Shown: in pieces, positions 1 through 10,577 of the stretch
Numbering within the stretch: the stretch's first letter is position 1
Layout of the letters: each line of letters starts with the position of its first letter
NCBI RefSeq assembly: GCF_024763615.1
Contig: NC_077222.1
Coordinates: forward strand, 8,246,001 to 8,310,000
From: Phlebotomus papatasi
Lineage: Eukaryota; Arthropoda; Insecta; Diptera; Psychodidae
Direction of reading: 5' to 3'
DNA: 64,000 nt
The notes under the pieces: model-generated
The model's input: the letters and a program-made list of their open reading frames with translations, nothing else
Database searches by the model: none
What the model was told of the DNA's origin: nothing
Made by a program: the position numbers and the translations under genes

Positions 1-192
1 AAAATTCACGATTTTTGACCAAAAATATCTCAGCTCAGGAGTTAATTGGGATCCCGCAAAAAAATCCTAGATTTGGACATCCTTATAGTTTGTAATCATC
101 CACAAGAATCGGAATTTTATCGATTCTAAATAGTATAAAAAAATTATTTTTTCCATGGGTACCCAGAGTCCCAAAGGAGACGAAAGAGTTAA
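1..192 (+). mobile_element. TTAA-type MITE, right part (cut by window edge)
   Basis: This is the same family as the copies at 3448-3693, 3715-4521 and 54092. It ends in GACGAAAGAGTTAA, with the TTAA at 189-192. The other end lies off the window. Shared internal blocks include TTTGGACATCCTTATAG and AATCATCCACAAGAATCGG. Confidence 0.75.
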
Positions 193-596
193 GTGTTATA
201 ATAACACATGTTAAGATAACACATTTTATTGGGAATTGACCCCCAATTCTAAGACGTTTTTCCGAAAATCTCTTTTGAAAAAAAAATGGCTAAACCTGTG
301 ATTTGAAAACGTTTTATTGTGCAGTTTCCTATTGAAGAAATTGATATTAAATCTTACAGTTTTTTTATCTTATCAACGCTAAGTCGGCGATGGTCGCAAG
401 TAGAATCAAAAACAGAAAAATCAATGTTAAATATTCATCAAGACTGGGTCCATGAATCCACTATTATATGAAATTTTCAGTAATCTGACCAAGTTTATAT
501 TTCTTGCCTATTCTTGATTTTTCTTGTAAGATCCTCGGTTCCCAAAATATTCGATTTCGTATAAATACTTTTACATTATCTGCTAAGATTTTTTAG

Positions 597-1586
597 TAGG
601 GGAAAGTTCCCATGCTTGATACTGTAAAATGATTTCCAAGGTTTGTGATTATTTTCTGAGTATCACACAAACCGAAGCGATTCTTCCACTATGTTAAAAA
701 AATGTCTCACTTATTAGGTTCATAATCCCACCTCAAATAGTTCCTGGAAATCCTTAGATTTTTCTCAAGAAGAAAATGGAAATTCAGTGGCGATTTTTAT
801 ACAAGTTGGGTTCGGGGCCTTCCTATATAATAATTGATTCAACAATTCGTAGGCCCATTTTCACTGCAAAAAATTCACCGGATACAAAAAAATTGCACAT
901 CAATATTTAGACGGAACTCTAATCTATCTGCTTAAATGTTTTATAAGACTGGTTTTTAGTTTTGAAATCACTTTTATGTAATTTTTCTAAGCCATGTTTT
1001 TATGACATTAGGGCGCTAGCGAAAACCATTTTTTTCACTTTGAGTCCATGAAAATGTCACTCTGCCACCTTGAAATTCAGGCAACAGGGTTGAAGATTAT
1101 GTCAATTGTCGGTAAAATTAGAGGATTACAATAGGTGTAATTATGAAAGAATTACATCTAAAGATAGAGTTGCCACATTAAAATTATCATTCATGGACCC
1201 TTCTTAAAATATAGGATGGACACAGGTAGAATTTATGAATTTGTCACCACCCACAAAAACAGTGTCCACCAAGTAAAAATATTTTTACATAAATATTAAT
1301 ACTGATGAACCCTCTATGTGCCTATGATAGTAGTTTTCCTGAACAGCGACATTAATTAAGAAATACTTATAAAATATCATGTATCAAAATTACAATTTTG
1401 AACCTATTTTTAATTTTTGTTTCCTGAAACTAGGGAAAAAGAGCTGGGATCCTAATTTTTTTTAGGAAATGTGAGACTTGGGACCAGCTATTAAAATATA
1501 TTGCTATCAGTCATATTTATTGATTAACGTAGGAAAAAAATAGTTTATCAAGCTTGGATCGTATCAAGCATGGTCACTTTCCCCTA
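597..1586. mobile_element. TIR element of about 990 bp with TAGGGGAAAG ends
   Basis: Terminal inverted repeats of about 25 bp with two mismatches begin AGGGGAAAGTTCCCATGC on the left and are mirrored on the right by GCATGGTCACTTTCCCCT. A TA lies at each edge, as for TA-target DNA transposons. No ORF of transposase size is visible, so the element is non-autonomous. It sits inside the RpL5 intron. Confidence 0.75.
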
Positions 1587-1925
1587 ATCTTTTATCTGAT
1601 TGGGAACAATTTAATGAGTTCCTTTCGAAAGGTTTAAATATTTACACTGAACACGTCATCATCTCAAATCCTGTGCTTCGTAACGGTGTTTATATCTATT
1701 TTTTCTTATCATTTCTTCTGGTCTTATCATCAGTTCAATATCTTTCATTTGTCCCACCATGCGTTATTGCGTTAAGTAACTCAAAATTACCATCGATTGA
1801 CTAAAAAGTTCCACATTATAAATTTTGCAAAATAGAGGCGAAATATTGCAAAAAAAATAGTCAAAAGAGAAAGTATGGGGTTGTGAATAAGCGGAATGAT
1901 TGCATGAGTCCTCTTTGGTGACCAG

Positions 1926-2363
1926 GTTGGACTTACCAATTACGCTGCTGCCTACTGCACTGGTCTGCTAGTGGCTAGGCGTATCCTGCAGAAGTTAGGC
2001 CTGGACAGCCTCTACAGTGGCTGCACCGAAGTCACGGGTGATGCCTACGATGTGGAGTCGCTGGACGATGGTCCAGGAGCATTCCGGTGCTTCCTGGACG
2101 TCGGTCTGAGTCGCACCACAACCGGGGCTCGTGTCTTTGGGGCCATGAAGGGAGCCGTGGACGGTGGACTCAACATCCCGCACAATGTCAAGCGATTCCC
2201 GGGCTACAGTGCCGAGAGCAAGACTCTCAATGCTGATGTCCACCGTGCTCACATCTTTGGGCAGCACGTGGCCAACTACATGAAGATGCTGGAGGAGGAA
2301 GACAACGAAGCCTTCAAGCGTCAATTCAGCAAGTACATCAGCCTCGGCATCCGGGCGGATGAT
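1926..2363 (+). CDS. RpL5: RpL5 penultimate coding exon
   Basis: 146 codons run in phase 0 from VGLTNY to LGIRADD. The acceptor is GACCAG and the donor GTAAGT. No further RpL5 exon was found between positions 1 and 1925. Confidence 0.95.
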
Positions 2364-2792
2364 GTAAGTATCAAAGTGAAAACGATTTTTTTCAGCCCAG
2401 GAAGTCCTTTAAAATTACAGCGAGATTGACAAAATCCAGGATCGCGCTGTGCCGCAAAAAGGACGAAATTGTCATTGGTCTTTTGTTCGGAGTTAATGCA
2501 TCTGTTTTCACTGGCTTTAACTTCCTGTAAAGAGTCCAGACATTCCTTCCTTCGGGCAATAGATCAAGGATTAACCCCTTTTGTTTGATTTTTTTTTTTG
2601 CAGCTGGAAGAGACGTACAAGAAAGCCCACGCTGCGATTCGTTCTGATCCTTCGCACAAGAAGGCAGACAAGAAGCAACCGACGAAGAAACGATGGAACA
2701 AGGCCAAGTTGACGTTGGAGCAGCGCAAGAAGAATGTCTCAGACAAGAAGGCTGCCTTCCTGGCCAAACTCCAAGCCGAGACCGAAGCGTAA
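1926..2792 (+). CDS. RpL5: 60S ribosomal protein L5 (uL18), C-terminal two thirds
   Basis: This gene encodes the large-subunit protein that binds 5S rRNA. With uL5 it forms the 5S RNP that joins pre-60S particles in the nucleolus. Two coding exons (1926-2363 and 2604-2792) join in phase 0 and give 208 residues, against about 297-299 in the full family, so roughly 90 N-terminal residues lie upstream of the window. Family hallmarks are VGLTNYAAAYCTGLL, VTGDAYDVES, a GAFRCFLDVGLSRTTTG stretch, GAMKGAVDGGL, PHNVKRFPGY, and the basic tail with KKRWNKAKLTLEQRKKN. The acceptor chosen (CAG at 1923-1925) starts the exon at the conserved VGLTNY. The two exons are distinctly GC-richer than the flanks. 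A polyadenylation signal follows 75 bp after the stop. It is a core translation gene with no functional tie to its neighbours. Confidence 0.97.
2364..2603 (+). other. RpL5 last intron, with a small hairpin
   Basis: The 240-bp intron runs from GTAAGT to a T-rich tract and GCAG. Part of it (about 2427-2545) is less AT-rich than the surrounding introns and contains a stem, GGAGTTAA at 2489-2496 against TTAACTTCC at 2517-2525. RpL5 introns host snoRNAs in some animals, but I see no clear C/D boxes and no convincing H box, so no RNA gene is called. Confidence 0.5.
2604..2792 (+). CDS. RpL5: RpL5 last coding exon
   Basis: 62 codons plus TAA encode LEETYKKAHAAIRSDP and the lysine-rich C-terminal extension ending in AKLQAETEA. 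The exon follows a T-rich tract and the acceptor GCAG. Confidence 0.96.
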   Translation: MEETYKKAHAAIRSDPSHKKADKKQPTKKRWNKAKLTLEQRKKNVSDKKAAFLAKLQAETEA

Positions 2793-2866
2793 ATCGGATT
2801 ACTTCAGGGAGGACGGAAAGGATGTTCCTCAGAAGACATCTGATTGTATGCTTTGGGTTTACTCTC

Positions 2867-2872
2867 AATAAA
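2867..2872 (+). other. polyadenylation signal of RpL5
   Basis: AATAAA lies 75 bp after the RpL5 stop codon and is followed by TTTC-rich sequence. It is the first canonical signal downstream. Confidence 0.8.
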
Positions 2873-3384
2873 ACAATCTGCAAAATATTTCTTGAGTTTT
2901 TCTTTCTTTTTGCTTTTCTTCAAGATTTTATTTAGATTTGAGTACATGAAGGTAAGTGAATAATATTTCTAATCGTTTTTCTCGTTTCAAATCAATAATA
3001 AAAAAATCACTATTGATGCTTTTCATTAATAATCTTTTTCATACAAATTTTTGCGTATATAATTTAAATACGAAAAAATGAAATATGATTCACTTTTTAG
3101 AGGAAACGTGAAATTAATTACATTTCATAAAAGGATACTTCCTTCCCATTTGCATTTATTAAAACCACAAGTTCAATTAATTGCTGAATTATTAAATAAA
3201 TTAATTAATCTTGAAAATCGAAAGGGTTGTAAACTTGATCTAAGGCTAACGTAATTTCACATGAAGCATATGCTTAATACGCTTCACTTATATTTAGTGA
3301 CGTAAAATACAAAATTGAGAAGAAAATGTGAAATCCAAAATAATTGGTGAGATTTCTACTGCAATACAGTTAGTGCAAGGCGAA

Positions 3385-3720
3385 AAACACAATGAGGTGA
3401 CTGTTGTTTATTCGTATTGTTTATGTCATATTTCTGGCTAATTTTAGTTAACTCTTTCGTCTCTTTTGGGACTGTAGTACCCAAAGAAGCATATGCATAT
3501 ACTATGAAAAACAATGTTTTTTAATTATTTAGAACTGATAAAAATCCTATTCTTGTGGATGATTACAATCTATAAGGATGTCCAAATGTAAGATATTTTT
3601 TGTAGGACCTCAATTAATTCCTGAGCTTAGATATTTTTGATTAAAAATTGTGAAATTGACTTGCAGCATATGCTGCGGTCCGGAAAGAGTTAAATTAAGT
3701 GCTAATCTTTATTGTTAACT
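3385..3720 (+). mobile_element. fragment of the 870-bp TAGGGTAAATT element, split by two MITEs
   Basis: The flanks CACAATGAGGTGACTG..TTTCTGGCTAATTTTAG and ATTAAGTGCTAATCTTTATTG match consecutive sequence in the uninterrupted copies near 30500 and, reversed, near 59390. Two TTAA-type MITEs entered this fragment. Confidence 0.75.
3448..3693. mobile_element. TTAA-type MITE, complete copy (piggyBac-like)
   Basis: The element begins TTAACTCTTTCG and ends GAAAGAGTTAA, with TTAA at 3448-3451 and 3690-3693. The copies of the host repeat at 30.5 and 59.4 kb have a single TTAA at the same place, which shows a TTAA target duplication. Next to the right end lies the perfect palindrome GCAGCATATGCTGC. 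TTAA duplication and CYCTT ends are known for piggyBac-type elements. There is no ORF. Confidence 0.82.
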
Positions 3721-3836
3721 CTTTCCGGACCGCAGCATAATGCTGCAAGCCAATTTCACAATTTTTAATCAAAAATATCTAAGCTCAGGAATTAATTGAG
3801 GTCCTACAAAAAATATCTTACATTTGGACATCCTTA

Positions 3837-4395
3837 GTACCATTGTATCTGAGGTGTTTTAGACATAATATACAAGAAAATTCCAGAAGATCTGCGAATT
3901 CCTGGAGGATTAGGAATTATCTCCTGACCTGGATGGAGTTCTGGCATGTGTCTCTTATGATATTCATGCGAATTGGAGCAGTTTTGTGATGTTGGGAAGG
4001 AAGAGAATTTTTCACCAGGATGGTTGTAATCAGGGGCATGACGTTTCCTATGTTTGCCAAATGTTTCTAACGAGCCGAAAAAACTTTGGAGTTTATATGG
4101 TGTTTTCTGTCATAGTGGAATGAATTAGCAAAAAATACAAATACAATCTAAAAGCCAATTTAATATGGAATGTGCAACCGAAAACCCCAAATTGGCAACC
4201 TACGTAGTTTTGGAGATATCTCGTGAAATGTGTACGAAAACAGGGAAAAATTTACACTAAAACTGGTTGCATGTTTTAGAGCTAATGTCACCCCCCCCTG
4301 GTTGTAATACATCAGCGTAATACATCGGTGTATTACATCGGCGTAATACAACGTTGTATTACGTCGGCGTAATACATAGCTATAAATGGGCCCTT
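3837..4395. mobile_element. 559-bp insertion inside a MITE, family unknown
   Basis: Its borders are defined by comparison with the unbroken MITE copies. It has no long ORF and no obvious terminal repeats. It includes a small palindromic minisatellite at 4304-4373. Confidence 0.6.
4304..4373. repeat. palindromic minisatellite GTAATACATCGGYGTATTAC
   Basis: About four alternating, mutually inverted copies of a 15-20 bp unit (CGGCGTAATACA / GTATTACATCGG) lie side by side and could form a cruciform. Confidence 0.6.
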
Positions 4396-4837
4396 TAGTT
4401 TGTAATCATCCACAAGAATCGGATTTTTATCAGTTGTGAATAATTAAAAAAAAACATTGTTTTTCAGAGAACATTCGCTGCTTTTGGGTACTCAGAGTCC
4501 CAAAAGAGACGAAAGAGTTAAAAGAATAAATTATTCATTATTTAATTAAAAACATAAATTGGTTTTTATCCCAAAAGATGCAAAAGAATTAAAACAAAAC
4601 TTAAAAAAAAAACTGCAAAATTAGCACAGAAAGCCACCTTATATCATGGAGATTCTTTTAATAAAATTCAATCAGAAATTAATTAACAATTTTCTGGTTA
4701 ACCCTCTAACGATGTTTTCTTTAATATCCAAAAAAAGTAGTTAAATAATTTTGTCTAGGGTAATTAATGGTCCACTGAACTCAAAAATACCATCCATTCT
4801 TCATTATCTCTTTCCGTTTGGGCGCCAGGTGAAAAAA

Positions 4838-5450
4838 GGTAAAGACCGCCTCCAGGCGGTCATATCCGTTTAAGGCATAAAAAGACTGAAATATTTTAAT
4901 TGAAAAATAGTGAACAAATAGTAAAATATATGAATTTTAAACGTTTTTTATGGATGAATGTTGTATGATTATCTAAGAAATGATAATTTTTAGGAAAAAA
5001 ACGTTTATAATTTTTATAATTAGACGTTAATGAAGCTCAATGTGTTTCAATGAGACTGATTTTTACCGAATAGGTCACAGATCAGCTATGAAAACGTCAT
5101 CTTCTTGTACAATTTGAAGGTCCTTTGAAATACATTGCTCATCTTCTGGTTTTATTTCACGATCTGGGGCATTAAAGGACGAATTAGGGAACTCATCATC
5201 ACTGTTGAAGTCTGCTTCTTTATCAATTTCGCTTAATTCGAAGAAATCGACCATTTTACTCATTCTGGACAGTATTCGTGTAATCTCAATTGTTTCCATG
5301 ATTAATATGTTGCAAAATAATAATATATTTTACCAGAACAACCAAAACAAATAAATAAAAAAATCGATAATTTTTGAAAATTTTACCCTTGAACGGATAA
5401 GACCGCCTACAGGCGGTCTTTCTTATTTTCTTCTAATTCTTAGTTTTTTC
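4838..5450. mobile_element. insertion with palindromic inverted ends
   Basis: Inverted ends of about 36 bp begin AAAGACCGCCTCCAGGCGG at about 4845 and are mirrored at 5386-5422 by TTGAACGGATAAGACCGCC and its palindrome. Each end carries the near-perfect palindrome GACCGCCTNNAGGCGGTC. The outer flanks (CTTCATTATCTCTTTCCG on the left; GAAATATACAAACTAGAA on the right) are about 90 bp apart in a second copy at 60690-60880 that lacks this block. An acidic 74-codon ORF lies in the middle. Confidence 0.6.
5075..5299 (-). CDS. hypothetical acidic 74-aa ORF inside a repeat
   Basis: I do not recognise this ORF. It starts METIEITRILSRMSKM, is rich in Asp and Glu (DKEADFNSDDEF, KPEDEQ, VQEDD) and ends FIADL. 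It has no membrane segment or cysteine motif. It lies between two inverted copies of a GACCGCC palindrome end. An acidic N-terminus is common in piggyBac-like transposases, so a remnant of such a protein is possible, but no catalytic region follows. It could also be chance. Confidence 0.3.
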   Translation of the reverse strand: METIEITRILSRMSKMVDFFELSEIDKEADFNSDDEFPNSSFNAPDREIKPEDEQCISKDLQIVQEDDVFIADL

Positions 5451-6220
5451 ACATTTATCAATCGAAATATACAAACTAGAATAACATATCTTTCAGGAAA
5501 TAAGATTCTTTCTACAGTTAGATTACTTTAAAACAATCTTTTTTGCACTTGAAAACGAAAAATGTCGCGAGCGATTCAGCGATTTTTTCGCGAGCGACAG
5601 AGGCTAAGTGGGTCCCATACAAACAAATCGCATTTTAAAGCCTTCGAATATTACAGGATAATAAAATGAAGAAAAAAACGTATGACGGGAAACAATTGGT
5701 ATTTTGGGAGTCCTTGATGTGTCTTTAACATATCTCCCGAAGAAACTTATAGTCCGTCGCGTCAGATTTCTGTGATATCTTAAAATAAAAGTTCTTAAAA
5801 AATAGGTAGAATTATTTTTATGATAACTTGCTTTCTTTCTTGATAATGGGGTATATCGTAAGTTGTCAGTGCGAAAGAACGATTTCTAAAGGAAAACTCA
5901 AGGAATATTTTCGTAGAAAACACCATACGCCTATCTCTCCATTTTCCTTGTAGTTATCCAGATTTTCCCTTAAATATTCTCGAATGTCCTTTAATTCCAT
6001 TAAAAATATTGAGTCCTTTTCTCATTAAAAGAAATATTCTCCTTAAAAAAAGATGCTAAGATTGCTGAGTGACCATAGGCTTGAAAAGGTATCGGTTACC
6101 AAAGGAATTTTAACTCAGAGTATAGTGGCTAAATTAAAATATTTTTACTCTAAACTTATTATTATTCAAAGTTTTTGAATAATGGTAACTTTTAGGACCA
6201 TCTGATCTTCAGAGGCTAAT

Positions 6221-6360
6221 GGCCTCTACACATTGGGAGCAATTTTTGTCAAAAATGGCTTTTTTGAAGGAAATTCCCTGCAGCGTTGTAGGGGGAAACG
6301 TCAAATTTTTGTCAAAAACGCAATTTTTGACGAAAATTGCTCCCAAATGTCTAGACGCCT
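6221..6360. mobile_element. MITE of the GCCTCTACACATTG family
   Basis: A 140-bp inverted repeat starts GGCCTCTACACATTGGGAGC and ends GCTCCCAAATGTCTAGACGC, with TTTTTGTCAAAAA and AATTTTTGACGAAAATTGC inside. Relatives lie at 11791, 27952, 37800 and 43226. Confidence 0.75.
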
Positions 6361-6740
6361 TAACTCTTTCTTTCAAGGAGAATATTTAATGAAGGAGACA
6401 TTTCCCTACATACAATCCTTTTTATGAATATGAAGAATATTCAAGGATTTATTAGGTAAATCTGGATAATTGCAGAGAAAATGAAGAGATAAAGATACAG
6501 TTTGTTCTAGAAAAGTCTTCTTTAAGCCCTTCTTTAGAAATTGTTCTTAGAAACGACCAGTATAAGATAAACCGTTATTGTATAAAATGAGTTTTGCAAA
6601 AATGGCAAAAATAATCGTTACAATTCTTAAATATATGTTTTATGCTCTAGTGCTTTATCTACATACTTTTGGGGTTGGTCCCGGAACAAAATTTGTTACA
6701 TTTGTCGATACCTCACTGTTCTGTTCTCACTGTTCTGGAG

Positions 6741-6780
6741 CTTAAACGGTAAGAGATATCGACTTCCGGTCTTCGATGAT
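6741..6780. repeat. dispersed 40-bp motif CTAAACGGTAAGAGATATCG
   Basis: It matches short segments at 35175-35200, 55944-55980 and 57009-57050. The shared core is AAACGGTAAKAGATATCGAC, followed at a few bases by TCTTCGAT in some copies. Confidence 0.5.
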
Positions 6781-7420
6781 CCCTCCTCAAATAACATTAT
6801 CTCGTACCCGACCTCTTTACTTTTCCCCTCTCCCCTTTCATACGTTCCCTATCCCTCAAAAATAGGTCAAAAATGAGGTTTTTACAATTTTGCAAAAAAT
6901 TGGCCCAAGCTTTTTCAATGATTTTTGGATATGTTTTAGAGCTAGTCCTGGCGAACATTTCGCCCAAACATACCTATGACCGGAAAATTCGCCATTTTGA
7001 ATTATTGAAGGTCAAATGTCAACCACTTTGGAGGGTCCATTTTACAACCGATTTGGTTAAATTTGGATTTTTTGGAAAGGTATTGAAATTCTGAACCCGG
7101 CTGCATCGGTAATGAATCGGTTAAGAACCGATTTTTTGATTTTCAAATGCTTTTGTGATTTATGTATCAATTTTATTTCTAGTAGATCAGTGATTCCAAA
7201 CGATTATGCAAAAACTAATTCACCGTGAGTTCTGTCTCGTGAGTTCGAGCATTCCGCAAAGCTGGGACGCTTTGCCATCTCTTTTACTTATCATTTTTAA
7301 TTGATTATTTTGATGTACTTACCAGTATGAGTTTTTACTGATCAATTTGCTTATTTACTTTATTTACTGACCAATAATGTTTTTTTTTTTGTTATTTTAC
7401 AAAGATTTTTCTTGTCTGTT

Positions 7421-7482
7421 TAAAAGAGGGGAAAGTGTCTCGGCTTAAGGGGAAATGGTTTGTTGTACGAGATAATTACTGG
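7421..7482. repeat. 60-bp repeat shared with 38293-38349
   Basis: AAAAGAGGGGAAAGTGTCTC, followed by GGCTTAAGGGGAAATGGT and GAGATAATT, is almost identical at the two sites. The GGGGAAAGT core resembles the ends of the TAGGGG elements, so these are probably solo ends. Confidence 0.6.
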
Positions 7483-8699
7483 CTATTTTTTTTGGAAAGA
7501 ATCAGACAACAAATTTTCTCTAATTACGATCGTGAATTTGATCTCTTAAATGCTCGAAAGATTTTGACGAGAGTAACATCTTGAGCAGTCCCTGCAGAAT
7601 CCAAAAAAATTGAAGAAATCAAAGAAATTAAAACCAAATTTCTTTACATTAGTGTTGTATTTTATTTTTTCTTTTTTTTCTTTGCATTATAAAAATGCGC
7701 TCGTTTTGCTGTTCGCTATCATCTTATCAATTAGATCAGTTTAACATTAGGTAATTTCATCAAATTACATTTTCTCCTCATCATGTGTGTGTGTCAATTC
7801 ATGCTGGAAAAGTTATCATCGAATGCATTTCCCATGCTTGTTTTTTTTTCTCCTTTGCAAACATGAAATTGTTCGCCACTCTAATTCACATCTTCATCTT
7901 TAATGAAAAAATTGTATTCTTGAAAATTCTTTACACTACTTCGATGACAAATAGGGGAAAAAGGGGCTGAGGGACTTACAAGAGAAATTGTTCAAACTTA
8001 TTGAATGAGAAAAGTCCTAATTTTTTTCTATTTCTTCTTTTTTGTAATTATTGAAATTTAAGGATGATTTTTCTGTTTTGTTTTTTCTATTGAAGACGAA
8101 TTTAGGAAGGGATTTTTGTGTGTTTAAAAATTTGAAAAAGCGCGATTGTGTGATAATTCTAATTATTTGCATGCAATAAATGGAGTTTTATTTAACAAGA
8201 GACGGAATCAAATTCTAAAAATTTTTCTTTATCAGATTTTTTTTTTATCATTTTACAAATTAACTCCTTATCAACTGTTTTTTCATTTAAATGCACTTTT
8301 ATTACAATATTATTACTTTTTAGTGTTTTTTTCATTATCTCTCTTTTTTGTGTGTTTTTTTTCGTCTCCTGCAAAACACTTCTTTAATTTTTTTTTCTTT
8401 TAAAATCTTTAATAAATACATTTGTATCTTTTTTTTTACTAATAGCACTGATTTTTATTCAACCTATTTGCTCATTCTTTCAATGATGTTTTCTTTTATT
8501 TAAAATTGAATATCATATTTATTTAGACATTTTATTTAAAAATTTTATTATTCCATTTTTATTTTTTTTTCTCAAAATCTTTTATTTGCACACAATTTTT
8601 TTTGATGTGTTATACCTGAAAAAATTGTAAACGCAGTTTGTTGACAGTGTTCAGTAGTGTGTTTTTGCTTTTATTTGCGATCTTCATGACTTATAGGGA

Positions 8700-10016
8700 A
8701 AGCACAGTTGCTTTGTTTTGCAAACATTTCTTTGACATTTCACGGAAAAAATGTCACGCGACTCTAGTTATCTCGCTCACTCCCGTATGCAGTTTCGAAA
8801 ATGAATTTACACGACAAAAATAAATTGTTTGTTGTCCATTATGGACAATGCACATAAGATTTGGTTCTGTAAACATCTGAACAGATGCTTTATCGTAAAT
8901 AATGCCCAGTGTACAGTAACTTTTGTAACCATGTTTTTTGACATTTCAATGATAATAAAAGAAATCAAGATATAGTCATCTCGCTCACTCCCATTGTCAA
9001 TTTTCAAAACATGTTTACAAAACAAATATTTTTGTGCGCCTGGCATAAAGGAGAGTGAGATCTTTTTCTTCTATAAACAAAAAATTTAGAACACATATTT
9101 ACATGTCAAAAGCATTATGCCCAATGCACAATAACTTTTATTTTGTAAACGGGCTTTCGACATTTCAATAAGAGCGAGTGAGATCTAGATCTAGTCGTCC
9201 CTTTCACTCTTATAGACAATTTTGAAAACATGTTTATAAACAAAAATCATTGTGCGCTAGTCATTTTGCCCAATGCACAACTTTAACTTCTGTTTTCTTA
9301 ACATATTTTTGACATTTCAGTGAGAATGAGTAAGATCTAGATCTAGTCATCTCGCTCACTCTCATACGAAATTTTGAAAACATGTTTACAAACAAAATTT
9401 ATTGTGCGTTGGGCATGATGTGCTACACAGTGTTTTTGTTTTGTAAACACTATTTTGACATTTAAATAAGAGTGAGCGAAATAGAGCTATAGCCATCTCA
9501 CTCACATCTAAAATTGTAAAACCTGAAAACAAAGTACTATTTTGTTCTTTAAATTTTTCTTTTACGCCCAAAGCACAATAATTTTTGTTTTGTAAACATG
9601 TTTTTAACATTTCAATCAGAGTAAATGAGATCTAGATCTAGTCATCTCGCTCACTTTCATAGGAAATTCTGAAAACATATTTGGAAACAGAAGTTTTTGT
9701 GCGCTGAGCATAATGCCCAACGCACAATAACTTTTGTTTTGTAAACATATTTTTGGCATTTTAATGAGAGCGAATGAAACGTAGATCACGTAGATCGTGA
9801 ACGCATCTCGTTCACTCTCATAGGAAATTTTGAAAACATATTTACAAACAAAAGGTATTGTGCATTATGCCCAGCGCACAATAACTTTTGTTTGTAAACA
9901 TGTTTTTCTAATTTCCTATGAGAGTGAGCGAGATGACGAGATCTACGTTTCATTCACTCTCACTGAAATGTCAAAAGTATGTTTAAACAAAAGTTATTGT
10001 GCGCTGGGCATAAGGA
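8700..10016. repeat. array of about 150-bp palindromic MITE-like units
   Basis: About eight imperfect units lie side by side (approximately 8700-8830, 8901-9048, 9114-9256, 9266-9420, 9416-9547, 9565-9715, 9710-9870, 9866-10016). A unit starts TTATGCCCARCGCACAATAA, continues TTTTGTAAACATGTTTT, has the GA-rich centre GAGAGTGAGCGAGATSTAG, and then returns as the mirror image, ending TTGTGCGCTGGGCATAA. Most are head-to-tail; the last is inverted. Adjacent units share the junction GCATAATGCCC. Confidence 0.85.
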
Positions 10017-10423
10017 ATTATTCTATAAAAAAATAATAGTAACGCTATTAATTAAAATATTGCCAAAAGAATGATAGTATGAAAAATTGTAAAAGAACAT
10101 TATTTTGACAAAATTTGAACAAACACCGCTATAAATTATACATTTCAGAAAAGATTTTTCGACTTTGACAGTTGGTTTTTTTTAGCACTTTTGTATCAGT
10201 CCAATTAAAATAAAATCTTACAAGAAATATAAAAGCATTTTTTAAGCATTAACCACATGTAATTAAATATTTAATTCCCTGAAATATTGAATTTCCTGGA
10301 TAATTTTACCCTGGTCTCCCGTAATTTTAGCCAAAACAGCAAAAACATTCAAAGCTTTAGCCAGTCAGAGAATGCGATGGAACCAAAATATTCCATGAAA
10401 TTAAATATTTAATCACATGAGAA

Positions 10424-10577
10424 TAATGACCAACGCATAATAACTCTTGTTTTGTAAATATGTTTTTAACATTTCAGTCAGAGTGAAACAGATCGAAATC
10501 TAGTCATCTCGCTCACTCTCGTAGAAAATTTTGAAAACATGTTTACAAACAAAGGTTATTGTGCGCTGGGCATAATG
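10424..10577. mobile_element. solitary copy of the GCCCARCGCACAATAA palindrome
   Basis: It is the same unit as the 8.7-10.0 kb array, separated from it by 400 bp of AT-rich DNA. It ends TTATTGTGCGCTGGGCATAA. Confidence 0.8.

Larger units (their letters stand above)
1..1925 (+). other. RpL5 intron (5' part outside window)
   Basis: This stretch precedes the first RpL5 exon in the window and reads as intron, because the N-terminal third of the protein is absent from it. It holds a TTAA-type MITE end (1-192), a TIR element (597-1586) and otherwise AT-rich sequence in which I see no gene. Confidence 0.7.
3715..4521. mobile_element. second TTAA-type MITE, inverted and split by a 559-bp insert
   Basis: It begins TTAACTCTTTCCGG at 3715 with the palindrome GCAGCATAATGCTGC inside. 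It breaks after ACATCCTTA (3836), resumes at TAGTTTGTAATC (4396) and ends GAAAGAGTTAA at 4521. It lies only 21 bp from the previous copy and in the opposite orientation. Confidence 0.78.

Noticed and set aside
8146..8403. 85-aa hydrophobic ORF in a T-rich stretch
   Set aside because: The Phe/Leu-rich content follows from poly-T composition; no start context, homology or neighbouring exon.
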